Below are positions 45,101 to 56,303 of a stretch of DNA of 64,000 bases, in pieces; position 1 is the first letter of the stretch, and each line of letters begins with the position of its first letter. The position numbers and the translations under genes were made by a program. The stretch spans positions 29,659,892-29,723,891 of the forward strand of contig CM056552.1 of NCBI GenBank assembly GCA_029721515.1, in the 5' to 3' direction. Under the pieces are notes generated by a model that saw nothing but the letters and a program-made list of their open reading frames with translations, ran no database searches and was not told the DNA's origin. The DNA is from Synanceia verrucosa. Lineage: Eukaryota; Chordata; Actinopteri; Perciformes; Synanceiidae.

Positions 45101-48100
45101 AAAAAATACAAGTGAGCAGCACACAAGGTAAAGAAAAAATTAAATATGTAAAAGATAAATAACAAACTAGCAGCGGCTGCGGCTCAACTGAACGTAGCGT
45201 AACACCTTATTGTGTGAAATAAACAATGGGTAAGTATTTGGTGTATGTAGCCTATTTATGGAGTGGAGGACCTCTGACCGACTTCTAAATTAGTTTCTTT
45301 TGTTTATCTGCTATAACAGTTTAGATACGCTGTGTCAATGAACAGGTTGCACGAAAAATCAATATGCCTCTGATAACAGCTTCATATGGTGGTAAACACT
45401 GTTTTCATTTGAGCCAGTCAACAACACGTGAAGAAGTAACACATGATGAAAGAACAGCTTCTCTTAGTTTAAATCTGACTTTGTTTTGCACATAAAAGTT
45501 TACTTGAGTTGTGAGCACAGGAAGATCAAATTAATTGTCAAATACAAATACTCTTGTACAGAATTTATCCACAATACAAAAACTTGTAGTTGATGAAATC
45601 CACACTCTTGCCACCGACACAATTCCTGTCATCATTATTCATCCAATTGTAGGAATGGTCTGCTGACCCTGACTCAAGGCTCCTGTGAACGTGCAAAGAA
45701 ACACATAATGTACTGAATTATCTAAAAGAAAGCAGATTGTGAAATGTTTGTTGACCTCTGATGAGCTGCACATGGTCATAATGGAGACACGTACTTCCTG
45801 ATTCCTGAAGTGCTCACATCAGCGTCAGCTGGGCCTCCAGTTCATGTTTAGTCGCTCCCCTCTACCCTGAGTACACAGACCATGGCTGCTTTCCCTGTAG
45901 GGGAAAGTTCCCTCCGGGTTTCTGATTGTTACAACATTAATGTCTCACTAATGTTTCCCCATATGTCTCAACTCACTCATGCATGTTTACAGTCAAAATG
46001 TTTTCTGCCCTGCAGAGGCTGTTTACCCTGCAAAAACAGGGTTATAAATTAATGTGAGGCACATCCATGTTTATAAAGCTGGCTTCCTGATATAAATGTG
46101 TGAGCCAAGCTGAGATAACGCAGATGGCATTTCTTCCTCAGACTCACATCTGTGGTCACACAAAAGAAAAGAGCAATCATTCTCCCTTTCCTGTAGATGA
46201 ATAACTGAACACACTATTACACTTCCTGAATGGTGGCATGAGTCCACTCTATGAATATTGCTAATGACTGAATGACTGTTGCCCTTTCTGATCACTCACA
46301 ACTGCAAATCACACAAGTTGTAAAACACAACAGCTATGATTGGCTGTTCAACATCAGTCCGATGGGGCTAATCGCTTAATCTGACACAGTAACCACCCGG
46401 GGAGGCAAAGATGTCATGTAGCATGATCTCTCCAGCTTCTACCCATTTTCATCCCTGCACTAACCAGGTTACTTCCTAAAAGTGAGGGAGGAGGGGATAC
46501 ACTATGTCTCCGTCCATCTGTGGGCCAGTGTGTGAATCACCATTTATTTTTTGCCACAAAGTTAATCTGCTGCCAACTGTGGACCTTGACCTAGCCTCTC
46601 TCTGTTGAAACATTGAATCAAAGCTTCGGTCATAGTCAGGAAATCAAAATGTTTTCCCTCGCCTGTTGTCCACATTTCATACCTTTCACCTCAATGGTTG
46701 CCATAAATCCCCTCAAATATCCAGCAATTTGCCTTAAAAGGCCACAATGTCATTGTATAAAATCACATTTTAAAAGCAGTGCTTCAAAATTTGAATGAGA
46801 ATACAGCATTCATCAGTCAACCTTGTTTGTGTTTTATGTGCTGGACGGGTGAATACAGGCACATCCAGTCAGACATAGCATGTAAACACGTTCAAGTAGA
46901 AACTCAAAAAGTAAAAACCTGGAAATGTTCCATATCTGAATAAATTCTTCAGAGGGATTAAAGCCACGCCATCATGGCCTTCACCTTCATGTCAGCCAGA
47001 TAAAGCCCAGCAGATAAACTCTGGGGAGACTTAACCAATGTCATTTTTACCACCACTTCACCTCAGTTTTCCCTGACTGACAAAATGAGATTCTTCTTAA
47101 CTTAGTAGGTCAAAAGTGATTCAACATGGAGACTTTTTTTCCCAAGGTTTGTGGACTTTGGCAGCAGCATTGTGTCTCAAACACACACATCAACTGTTAA
47201 TGTGTTTGATTCTTAGCCATGGTATAAAGTGTACACTGGTCATTGTGATAAAATCACCAAGGTTACATTAAAGCTAATGTTTACTGCACTACTTCATCGA
47301 AAAGAGCAAAAAAGAGTCAACTGGACTTGCTTGAGGTTGGTGGAAGACTTTTCACCTCTCATCCAAGAAGCTTCTTCAGTTCTGACTGACTGGTAGAGAG
47401 GTAGAACTGAAGAAGCCTCTCAGATGATGACAGGTGAAACGTCCAGTTGACTCTTTTTTGCTCTTTCTGATTTACCTCAAACTGGATGACTGACAACCTA
47501 CACACACATGCACTACTTAATGTAAGCATGTTGTCGGTTATAAGGTGCATGTTCATTCTGTCAGCAGTGCTGTACTGGTTGATGATACATATACACCAAT
47601 AAAATCATAAAAATCATGAGGGCTTTAAATGTAGTCCACACAAACGGGAGAGCCCATGAGTGAGTGTCAGGGCTGAACTGATTATTACAAGATCGAGTCC
47701 TCACAGCAGTGTGTTGACACATAGCGAACAAGATGTGACTAGTTTCCTCCTGGCTGTGAGGGCTTTCATCTTTATCATTGTTCATCTTTATTGGTAGTCA
47801 TGCATGCGTGTGCATGTGTCAGCTCTGAGTACAGCCGAGTGTTATTGCCCCACCCTGTCTGGACGAAGAGCGTAAGAAAGAAAAAAAAAGAAGGTAAAGA
47901 AATATAAAGAGTTGATCAGAGAGAGTCCACACCCAACACAGCTATCCATTCCCTCAGGCTGGTTCTCCACAGCACAAACACACAGGAAGGTATGAAGCCT
48001 GTCTTATGCTCTCCTTTTAGGTAGGACTAGATTATTTATGAGAAGATCATAATGGAAATTACAGAGTTGGAATACAACTTTTTTTAGTGAATGTTGCAGG

Positions 48101-51100
48101 AGAGTAATTCCAACCAGATCATGGCATATGAATAGCACCATAATATGAAAGTCCTTTCACATGCAAGAACAACACCTTTGTATGTATGCTAGTCTGTACT
48201 AACTGTAATGTAAACAGATCGGTGTGAGGCCCCTTAAAGCTATAGTCTGTCATTCTGTTCAGAAACACTTTTAAATTTAATACTGGATGAAATGATCCTT
48301 TCATCCTGACAGCAGTCAGCACATTATGTGTTCAGGAAAAGAAAGGAAAAGAATCAGACCTCTGTGGCAGCTGCAGGACTGTAAAAACTCTGACCAACTC
48401 GGTCCCAATGGAAAGAACCAATCATACAGAGATGGGCACTAAGTAGTAGTGGTACAAATACTTTGTTACTGTACTTTTTAGTAGATTTTTCAGGTATCTA
48501 TACTTTACTTGAGTATTTATTTTTCTGACGACTTTTACTTCCTACATTTCAACATAAATATCTGTACTTTGTACTCCCTACATTCTCAAAACTGGCTCAT
48601 CACTTCTTTCAACCTTTTCAACCTTATGCATTTTCCTTATTCTAATACTGTATTTACTTGATGTTTTGAGGTGCTGAAACTGCACTTACATTCCTGACTT
48701 ATCTACTTTTTTCCATCTTGGCAAGTTTCTGTTTTCCACCACTACATTCCTAGTATTCCTAGTATATAGAGGTATTGCACATCATCCTCCACTGCTTTTA
48801 TCTGAAGGTGATATTGTAGTTACACTGCAGATGGAGATACATTCAGCATCATTTAGCAGTTGTGGTGGGCCTACCTTGGACTGTAGTTTTGGAACAGCTG
48901 GGCTACAGTGCAGCTCCTGCTGCCCTTGCTCTGGTTATCAGTGCACTATTACAACACCATAATACTGCACCGCACATATTACATACCTTTTAGAATGTTT
49001 TTTTTAAAAAGTCAACACAAGCACAAAAATGAACAGTACCAATTTCACATTTTAACAAGATTACCCGCCCTAGTCTCTAGGTGAAACAGTAGTTTTGGTG
49101 CAGTTTCACTCATATTGAATCCCTGATTTTTATGAAAACAAGCTTCATCTTAATGTCTTATTAAAGAAATAAGGTTATCTGTAATGCAACCAAAGGCCTT
49201 AATCTGACATTAGAGGCACTTTTGTTGCATTTTTTTTTAGCAAAAACAAGAATTGCAAAATTAGAGGCTTGACCCATGCTCACTGTATGCTGTCTGCTCT
49301 TTCTCGTATTTCAAAATCTGCCTTTCAGTCCAGTAATAGGTGCTGAGCCAGCAGATTGTTTGGTGAGCTGCTGGTTTTTCAGACATTGGTCAAAGAGTAC
49401 AGTTGCAACATGATGATGTTTCACAAATGGTCGACAGACAGTTTGGCCAAAAGCACCAGAGCCTCCATCCTGACTGTGTGTTCACCATGACCTGTGTACC
49501 GCTCGCCTCCTGACGGTGCAAACCACACGTAGAGAGCCATGCGTGGTGTGGCTGAACACAGCTGGCAGACGCTGTGATGATTTGACTGACTTTTTAAAGT
49601 CATGAAGCTGCTCTGTCTCTTTCCACAGTTTGGAGTTCATCAAGTTTATTTTTTTTTGAAATATTTAAGCACAGTGGGTGTTTTTTAAGCTGAAATGGTT
49701 TTACTAATATGGTAAAATGGTAAAAGGACTGTACTTACATAGAGTAGCTCCTTTCTACTCATCTGACCACTCAAAGGGCTTTACACGACAAATCACTTTT
49801 ACCCATTTACACTCTGATGGGGGGGAGGGCATCAGAAGAAGCTACACACTCACACGTCAATGCACAGCATTGGGAGCAATTTTGGGAGCAATGGCACATG
49901 ACTGCTAGAGGTGGGAATCAAACCATCAACCTTCTGATTGGTATGCCATCTAAAATAGTGCAAAAGTCTCAAAATCTTTGATCCACAGAGATGAAAGGAT
50001 GGTGTTCCTACCTGTTGGTACGGGGTGCAGTAGACCTCAGAGCCAGTGAGGCCACAGGTGGAGGAGGCATGGAGCTGGTGAGCTCTGCCCAGGAGCAGGT
50101 CACTGCTGGGTGGGTAACAAGCCCCGCGAGAGCAGTCAGTCTGGGCCTGGGACACTGCAGCTATGGCTGTCAGGAGGAAGGCAGCACGACAAGAAATTAC
50201 ATGTTACAATGCACTGGAACTGATTACGGCATATGACCAATATCAGACAATTAAAAACATCAGTATCCCAGTCACACACAATGACACAATGCAAACTATG
50301 GACCAAAGGACCGTCCTACAGCGATGCTTGAGAAAAAGGAATTTCAACTCTTTGGTGTGTTTCCAGTACACAGCATTTGAACCACAATTTTCTGTTAACA
50401 CAAAATTTGTATTTATAACAATAACACAGATTTTGAACAAACATAAACCACACCAAATATGTATTTAAAACATTGTGTAATTTGGACTGAAGAGTTGCTT
50501 TATTTAAGGTTAGCGTCTTACTACCAAATTTTAAAGTAGGCATTAATAATCTCATGAAACCAGTGAACCAATACACATAAACCTTCAGATAATTTGCAAT
50601 ATCAGCATAAGAAATCTTCATAGTCCTGTTTGTTGCCAGTCATCTCTGCCAGTTTTTCACTCCTCTATTATAATGAACACTGACATGAAATGTTTCTCTC
50701 CATTACTGTGAAAGAATCCACTTTTTCACTCAAGGTTAAAGAAATACTGTCCAGATTTACTTATTGATTATAAAATGAAATATAATAATAAATCAAAAAT
50801 AAATGATATGGTCTTTATTGTATGACCTAGCTTTATTAAAACAGATGAATCTTTAAGTTATGTTGGTTACTCCAGAGTGTCTACAGTCATATAGATGTAG
50901 CTGACATTATTACATACGCTCACCTTAATGACAGAAATCCATAAATTTGATCTGAGCACAATTATTATATTTGTTTCTGCATCTGGCTAAACCCAAACTT
51001 CGATTAATGGCTAAGTCCATCAGTAAGATGGAGTTTTATATTTCTAGCTGAAGCCTTACCATACAGTACACTGACTGAATATACTGTAGTACTGAATCCA

Positions 51101-51171
51101 AAAGACAGAAACTAGACAGACTAGAGGAAACAGAAATAAATCTTACCAGCTAGAAGTAAAACAGTTCTCAT
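31846..51171 (-). CDS. lamb3: Laminin subunit beta-3, complete, 22 coding exons, 1168 aa
   Basis: Beta chain of laminin-332, which anchors epithelia to the basement membrane. Coding exons, 5' to 3': 51171-51147, 50166-50012, 44970-44856, 44629-44556, 44404-44213, 43932-43869, 43793-43603, 43434-43314, 42889-42701, 42584-42429, 41780-41587, 40063-39967, 37727-37349, 37175-37015, 36713-36502, 35056-34850, 34718-34574, 34404-34197, 33870-33729, 33643-33467, 32794-32632, 31985-31846. Phase is continuous; 3507 nt with stop (human 1172 aa). Layout: signal peptide 1-17 ([17 protein letters not shown]), LN domain to about residue 255 ([20 protein letters not shown]), cysteine-rich LE repeats to about 585, then coiled coil interrupted by a short cysteine-rich beta knob ([12 protein letters not shown], about 780-805), and a penultimate-region cysteine in the C-terminus RTCQG for chain linkage. 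No frameshift or in-frame stop was found. Confidence 0.97.
32310..32375 (+). repeat. LINE/SINE 3' tail remnant
   Basis: tttcccccaatgggaaatga followed by ataaaaaa and a ttctattctatt tail, in the last lamb3 intron. No body is visible. Confidence 0.4.
32889..33428. repeat. TTAA-flanked repeat, shortened copy 1
   Basis: It shares long similarity with 38800-39390: cctgtggtatactt, aagctctgtgagcacaaggc, ctctccagagagggggcgtg, aaacagtctgttc, aatacagtgatttttaactg, and the end gtgtataataggggaccttt then ttaa. It contains a (GA)n run at 33155-33195. It lacks the other terminus, so this copy is truncated. It ends within 40 bases of the lamb3 exon 20 donor. Confidence 0.8.
35190..35395. repeat. Dispersed repeat with gagcataacacgtccccttta end
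   Basis: The end resembles the tttaaaggggac-type terminus of fish TTAA repeats. The part gaatacaggtatattcagac...catgttctagtagaaaccca is matched by a shorter copy at about 46850-46920 (gaatacaggcacatccagtc, acgttcaagtagaaactc). Both copies are in lamb3 introns. Confidence 0.5.
36255..36455 (+). mobile_element. 5'-truncated L2 LINE 3' end
   Basis: It matches, in the opposite orientation, the 3' end of the LINE at 24134: gagggatccctcc, catatcctgtacagaatgta, gtgatactgggctatacaaa, taaaagtgacttg. It lies within 50 bases of the lamb3 exon 15 donor side (exon ends at 36502). Confidence 0.7.
36760..36845. repeat. (TA)n microsatellite
   Basis: A long TA run with two taca interruptions in the lamb3 intron between exons 14 and 15. 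Confidence 0.9.
37885..39390. mobile_element. TTAA-flanked non-autonomous DNA transposon, copy 2, about 1.5 kb
   Basis: The left end ttaaaggtcacctattatgc and the complement of the right end (ttacaggtctcatattatac) form inverted repeats. Flanking ttaa at one side here, and at the end of copy 1, suggests a TTAA target as used by piggyBac. There is no transposase. Internally it has a 46-bp inverted repeat (38431-38477 with 38559-38604) and a (GA)n run at 39120-39165. It lies in the lamb3 intron between exons 12 and 13. Confidence 0.65.
40121..41577. repeat. 28/32-bp minisatellite filling lamb3 intron 11
   Basis: About 46 tandem copies of gagtggactggttacggtgg gacagagagact (32 bases) with a 28-base variant lacking one gaga step. 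Copies at the low-coordinate end are more diverged (ttatagtggg, ttatggtggg), and those at the high-coordinate end are nearly identical. The intron (40064-41586) is 1523 bases, so the array is about 96% of it and ends 9 bases from the exon 11 boundary. Confidence 0.95.
41905..42236. mobile_element. Common teleost MITE
   Basis: The left agtgtgtaggatttagtga and the complement of the right end (agtgcacagcatttaggtgc) pair as inverted repeats. The internal blocks aaacatggtggtgcac and aaatggctcattctgatgaa are typical of a short element widespread in fish. It lies in the lamb3 intron between exons 10 and 11. Confidence 0.6.
45004..45110 (-). repeat. LINE/SINE 3' tail, antisense
   Basis: cagaatcagaatcagcttta followed by ttggccaggcatg and aggaatttgactctggttta is the reverse of a common fish retroposon 3' end with a (TGATTC)n tail. 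In lamb3 intron 2. Confidence 0.55.
45594..45690 (-). other. Unexplained exon-like open frame in lamb3 intron 2
   Basis: On the minus strand a good acceptor (tttctttgcacgttcacag) is followed by a phase-2-compatible frame of about 38 codons to a TAA. It contains [16 protein letters not shown] and ends NYKFLYCG. A consensus donor (ggaa|gtacgtg) upstream at about 45798 closes a short frame in the matching phase, but that frame has an in-frame TGA about 50 bases before the donor and only a weak acceptor. I do not recognise a protein family. It may be a nested secreted-protein gene, an alternative exon, or chance. Confidence 0.25.
47300..47480. repeat. Palindromic (hairpin) repeat
   Basis: Arms: agcaaaaaagagtcaactgg near 47305 pairs with ccagttgactcttttttgct near 47441, and catccaagaagcttcttcag near 47360 pairs with ctgaagaagcctctcagatg near 47407. 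This is a hairpin-shaped interspersed repeat seen widely in teleosts. A fragment (gagaagagtcgactggactt) recurs at about 43108. Confidence 0.75.
48430..48720. repeat. 'ACTTTTACT' teleost DNA repeat
   Basis: gtactttttagtagatttt and actttacttgagtatttatt mark a diverged non-autonomous repeat. A related stretch is at 61360-61860 (acttttactccactacattt). In lamb3 intron 2. Confidence 0.45.
49690..49955 (-). mobile_element. tRNA-derived SINE, antisense
   Basis: On the minus strand it starts accaatcagaaggttgatgg with the B box ggtttgattcc near 49925-49911. It ends with the reverse of ggactgtacttacatagagt. The same family is seen truncated at 16193-16325. It lies just downstream of lamb3 exon 2. Confidence 0.6.
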
Positions 51172-51238
51172 GTTGTGGTCCACCAGGTGACTTTGCTCTG
51201 TTACTTGGATTAAACTATGCGTTGCTTCAAGCTGCTGC

Positions 51239-51244
51239 TTTATA
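51239..51244 (-). promoter_or_regulatory. lamb3: lamb3 TATA box
   Basis: On the minus strand the sequence reads gttataaagcagc about 70 bases upstream of the lamb3 ATG. A start site some 25-30 bases downstream (near 51212) would give a short 5'UTR of about 40 bases ending ccacaacATG. The call rests on motif and spacing only. Confidence 0.55.
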
Positions 51245-51299
51245 ACACTGTCTCACCTGGACGGTGTGATACAGTGTGTGTCAGCGTCGCACCCTTCAC

Positions 51300-52440
51300 C
51301 ACCACTCCCTGCACTGCATGAATCAACACACACACACAGACACACGCAGACACGCAGGAAGGCAGACACATAGACACATAGTCAACACAAAGACACCAAG
51401 AAGTGACAACTTAAACAAAGGTGTGATAAAACACTATTGTGACCTCAAAAAATAACTCTGAAATGATTGCATCTACTCATAAAACCAGCCTATTCAAAAC
51501 AAAAAACAAAAAATCGAAACATTTGACTTGATTCTTGTTAATATATGTAGGATCATTTATTCTGCTCCAGGAATGAGTCCTAAAACCTGGAAATGAGTCA
51601 ATATTTTTGCTCTCCCTGTTCCCCAATGTTGTTTTTCAATGGATTTATGGTCTTGTGAAAAGTTTTGTGGTTAACAAAAGTGTAAAAGATTTTTCTTCTA
51701 AGATCTACAATATCGCTTTTTTGAATTTGAAAGCATCTTAAAAAAGGTACTAGGTGTGACTAAACATCATCGTGATGCCTACAGTGTCGTAGCCTCACGT
51801 TAGCCTTTTACTTCTCATTGTGTTCACACTTCTTGTGAAGATTTTCTTCCAGAATGAAATGTGTATGTGTCACAAACGTTTGCTTGCCAGAGATTATTTT
51901 CATTTTCATTTGAAAAATCCCATGGGCTTTTTTGCGAGGGAACCAGGGTGATCTTCCTGGTTGGTCTACATCAATATGTCATCTCTGCAACACTTTTCAT
52001 GTAGCACCATCATCAGTACAATACTATGATTTATGACTAAATACCTGCATTGCAGCCAGTATGTTTACTTCTATGTTATGTATTTGTGATGTGTAAAAAG
52101 CACCAACATTCACACCTGTCACTTTATTTTCATCTTCATAACCACCAATATTTACCCTTGCTGCCACTTTAGGATTAGGCAACAAAACCATTACAGTTAG
52201 GTGAATGAAATAACTTCCTAATTGTACAGTGTACAGAGTCAAGTTAATTGTCCTTAATTGTCTTGGAGTATACATGTACTGTCCATGAACACAAATTTCC
52301 CCCCGGGCTTAATAAAGTTTAAAGTCTAAGTCTAAAAAAAATCACTAAAAATACAAAAATGAACACTGAATGAAACACAGATGTTTTGTAGTCGACAACA
52401 TTGATAACGAAATTTGTTGCCGATGAATTCATTTGGCGAT
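51300..52440. other. Intergenic stretch, no gene seen
   Basis: It is A+T-rich. 52255-52345 holds a LINE-like 3' tail (cccccgggcttaataaagtt followed by aagtct repeats). Nothing else was recognised. Confidence 0.5.
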
Positions 52441-52445
52441 AATAG

Positions 52446-53110
52446 TTGGTGACATCATTGCTCGTATTTTTCCAGCCAGAAAGGAACATGTGCGAGTCAG
52501 TACGACCGGCAAGCAAGAACGAAATTGCCGCGACCACTGCAACAACACCACAAGCTAAAAGACTGAAAATCTGGAAACATTTCTCCCTAAACACATCAAA
52601 GACATGGCTAACATGCTTCACATGCAGCAGGGAAGCATTTAAAGTGGAGGCATGCAGTGTTGGGCATTAACCGTTATTAACAGAAACGTGTCACTGTAAC
52701 ACTTTTTTTTACTTTTGCCAGTAAAAATACTTAAAATACTTCAACGCATTGCTTTTTAAATAAATAAATGCAGTTACCATTACGATTGTGATGCATTTCC
52801 TGTTATTTGGTCAATGATTTCCTGGTTGATGAATTCGGGTTGCTTTCATTCATGCTCTCAGATGTCTCTGTGGATGGGGGGACATGTCCCCCTCAGATTT
52901 CCAAGCTCCAATTCAGAATTTAAATCATTACTTTTAGCAGTTACACATTTGGAGTAAGTAATCAACAAAGTAATTGAGTTACTTTTTGAATGAAGTAACT
53001 AGTAACTGTAACTAGTTACGATTTTTCAGTAACTGCGACAACACTGGAGGCACGTCGGACACCTGAACGATGCAGCTTCTGTTCACTTCAGAATAATGTA
53101 CACGAAATGC
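52446..53110 (+). pseudogene. hAT-like BED-zinc-finger fragment interrupted by a MITE
   Basis: The frame 52446-52670 reads KRLKIWKHFSLNTSK then WLTCFTCSREAFKVEA, the layout of a BED finger (aromatic W/F pair, then CxxC). Around 52654 it is broken by a MITE whose target duplication is visible, and the sequence resumes at 53047. The rest of a transposase is not seen, so this is a fossil fragment. Confidence 0.45.
52655..53046. mobile_element. hAT MITE, 392 bp, with 8-bp target duplication
   Basis: The left end cagtgttgggcattaac and right end gcgacaacactg form hAT-type inverted repeats. Flanks gaggcatg (52647-52654) and gaggcacg (53047-53054) match at 7 of 8 positions, the size expected for hAT. 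No coding sequence inside. Confidence 0.75.
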
Positions 53111-53990
53111 ACTTTTCTTTTTGAGGAGGCTTTGGGGTTGTTTTGTTGTTTGTTTTTATTGCTGTTATTTTGACTGTCCTTTATTTACATAAAAAATAAT
53201 TAATTATTTTTATCAGCACTTTGCCTGTCCTGGCTTTTAAATGGACAAAAGTTTAATAGAGTTATTTTTACTTTTGTAGCAGCGGTGTGCTTAAGTGTGA
53301 GAGCAGATAGCAGGGCTAAAGCAACTAAAGCCACAGCAGGACTGACAGTTCGTGGTCAGAGGAACAGCTCAAAGGAGGTGCTACACAGTGGAGTGCAGTT
53401 CAGCTACCATCACATCAATATACAGATGCCAACTGAAGTTTGTATTTACTCAGTTAAATGGGGTAAGACAGCCCACTAAATACAGGCAGTAGTGACATGA
53501 AGATTACCTCACTGCTTTTTATATTGATTTCCTCTGCTGTAGAAAAGTTGAACAAATATAAAACCTCCATGGAACAAAAATTCTGTTCGGCCCATTGAGC
53601 AGGTGCATTCATGTTTCCTTTAACCTCTGTCCAGCCTCAGTCTGGGGTTCATTTATATGAATACATTTTTGACTTTTAGAAGCTCGTAAATCAAATTAGG
53701 GCAATTTAAGTGTAAAAATTCCTCATAGATTTACAGAAACCTCTTTGCTAATCTAAGTCCATGGGAACAATATTACCAGCATATGCCAGTATATCACGTA
53801 AGTTTTGGACAAAGGCTTGGTCCACAAGTAGACCCATACTCCTTACAGTATGCACGCTAGTTTCTGTGAGTGCTGTTGATGCACACTGAAAATGACAAAA
53901 TTACATACTCAGACATCAGAAGCTGTTTTCATGATGCAATACACAATCACACACAATAACACACATCTTGAATCATTCATACAGAATCAA
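53110..53990. other. Intergenic stretch, no gene seen
   Basis: Several short frames occur, none with a recognisable domain. Confidence 0.5.
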
Positions 53991-53996
53991 AAAAAC

Positions 53997-54801
53997 TACA
54001 CTAAGAGGCATTAAAAACGCAACATTGTATTTTTTTCAATATTAATTTGATTTTTCATAATTTATTGGGTGACTTCACTTGGTATGATACTGAACATGAA
54101 TGAACAAAAGCAACAATAGAAAAATGAATGGACATGGATTACAAATGTCAGTATCTTGTGTGATCGTCGTGGCATAGACATGATGAGCGCGTTGATTTCG
54201 CCCACTGGAATCGCTTCCCACTCTTCCAAGAGTGCAGTACGGAGATCAGCAACCGTCACCGGCAGTGGAATACGACGCCGTACACGGCGATCCAGATTGT
54301 CCCAAAGGTGTTCAATCGGATTCATATCCGGGGAATAAGGCGGCCAGTCCATAACCTGCACATTATGTCTGTGCATAACGTGCCTGCAGGCGTGAGATAG
54401 TGCATCTGTGGACGCCAAAATGCCTGGCTACCCTCACTTCGGTCATTCTGGATCTCAGCATACCAATGGCCTGCTCCCTCATGTTTGCTGCTAAGCGTGG
54501 CATGGTGACCGTCTGTGACAGCTTACATTTTTCCTCCGGGTTTTTAAAGCCTTGACCAGTTGAGCCCAAATCAGCAAAAGAACTCATTGAAAGCTTTCAA
54601 ACAATGTCCTAACGAATCACACATGCACAAACAGGGATTGGTACCGCCTCCCATGTTAATTTATTGTTTGAGCTGAAAAATGTGGCTCCATAGTTTCAAT
54701 AGCCACGAGTGGTAGGAAACAGAGCATTCTTTTGTATACAAAGTAGTTATATCCAATTTTATTTTACATTGACTTTGTTGCGTTTTTAATGCCTCTTAGT
54801 A
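53997..54801 (-). mobile_element. Internally deleted Tc1-like transposon, 805 bp
   Basis: The ends tacactaagaggcattaaa (53997) and, complemented, tactaagaggcattaaaaac (54801) are TA-flanked inverted repeats. On the minus strand the N-terminal helix-turn-helix part (MPRLAANMREQAIGML, VARHFGVHRCTISRLQARY) is joined near 54365-54420 to the C-terminal DDE part (VMDWPPYSPDMNPIEHLWD). The middle of the catalytic domain is missing and the join is out of frame. Confidence 0.88.
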
Positions 54802-56300
54802 TGTATTCATTCCTTACAAACTGACAAACTTGTCAATGTTAGCAGTGTATATTTTGGAGGATCCGTGTGTAGACCTACTGGAGGAGTGAACCTAGAGTCT
54901 TTTCCTCACAGACTGACACAGAGTGAGAGCCTTGAATTCCATAAATGCCAGACTTTTAAACACACGTCTCGACAAGTCCAACTATATCATGAAAACACGA
55001 TGCAGAAATATTGATCTGTAATAATAAGGTTGTTTCTTTCCATTCAGAAGTGAACACAGCTCTGATGAATCATTGTCACTCAGATGAAGTCATAAATCAT
55101 GCCTTGCAGGCACTCTTTATGCTTTGCACGGCTGTGTGGCAACTCTGCTGATCTGTGTATATACTACTAGTAAGAGGACAAGCTGAACATGTCTGTTGTG
55201 TATTTCTCCATTCCCTGCAGACACACTGACGAAGTCCAAGTCCAGGGTGTGTCTTCTGACTCAACTAACACACAGAGGCTACTGTGCACATACAACCTCA
55301 GACAAGTACCGTCACGCCTTCAGTCTCTCTGCATAGTAGCTGCAGCTGTGGTTTACTTCTTGGTAACAGCCTGCTGTTTTCTCTCAACTCTGGCCTTTGG
55401 TTACAGTGAAATAGAAACATGTTGCTGTATTAGATGTTAGGGGAAACACACAGGACAGCTACACATAATAACCAACCAATTATATTCAGGTAAAGTGAAA
55501 AAAATGTGGAAATGGATTAAGATTATTTTTTGCCCAGGTTATATACAGTGGTTTGGCTTACATAAGTATAAGTTTCTGCTAGCTAGTTTAATCGATGCTC
55601 AACTTCAAACCCACACGTTTAAACAGGTAACAATGTAATGGCTGCTCCATGGTTGTCATGAAAGAGTCACTTCAAACACAACTGTGTTCATACTAACTTT
55701 GAAGTTACAAAATAGATATGAAATTTGTCTCATGAAAGAGAAAATGTTGCACTGCCTTCATTGCTCATTGTATAATATGTATTATCTTAATTTCTGTCTC
55801 TTATACATAATAGTTAATGCAGTGACTTAAACAAAAACAACAAACTTAAAAGCCACTGAGGCGGCGTGTGGGTCCATTTATTTTCACACTTTAAAATATC
55901 ACAGTGGTATTTTACAGCATGTCCCAGTTTCTATTCCAGCCATTCTGCCGTGCTCCCAGTTTACATGGTCAAAACACTGTTTGCTTCCCTCACAAAGACA
56001 CACCTAATTTCCTTCATCTGTTGAAGGTAAACAAAATATATTATGGCTCCAACAGTTAAATAAACCGTGGAGCGGTTATCCATCAGTCTGACAAACTGAC
56101 CCAGTGACCAAAACCAGTAATAAACATTACATATTAAAAATAAATGTTACTCAAGATTTAATGTCCTTGTGCACTGACAGATATTACAACAGTTCTACAT
56201 TACAATACAGGAGGAACAGATTTATGTACCAGCATCCTGTTTATTTCAAGGAATATATGTACTGTAGATTACAGTCAGGTGCACTACTTCTTTTGATAAT
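54802..56300. other. Intergenic stretch, no gene seen
   Basis: A 55189-55440 frame of 83 codons has a hydrophobic, cysteine-rich end but no start context, homology or splice support that I can see. No repeats were recognised. Confidence 0.45.
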
Positions 56301-56303
56301 GGC

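Noticed and set aside
53285..53479. 64-codon frame
   Set aside because: No domain, and it has no support from neighbouring exons.
55189..55440. Possible 83-aa membrane protein
   Set aside because: No homology recognised, no promoter, no splice context; length is within chance for this region.
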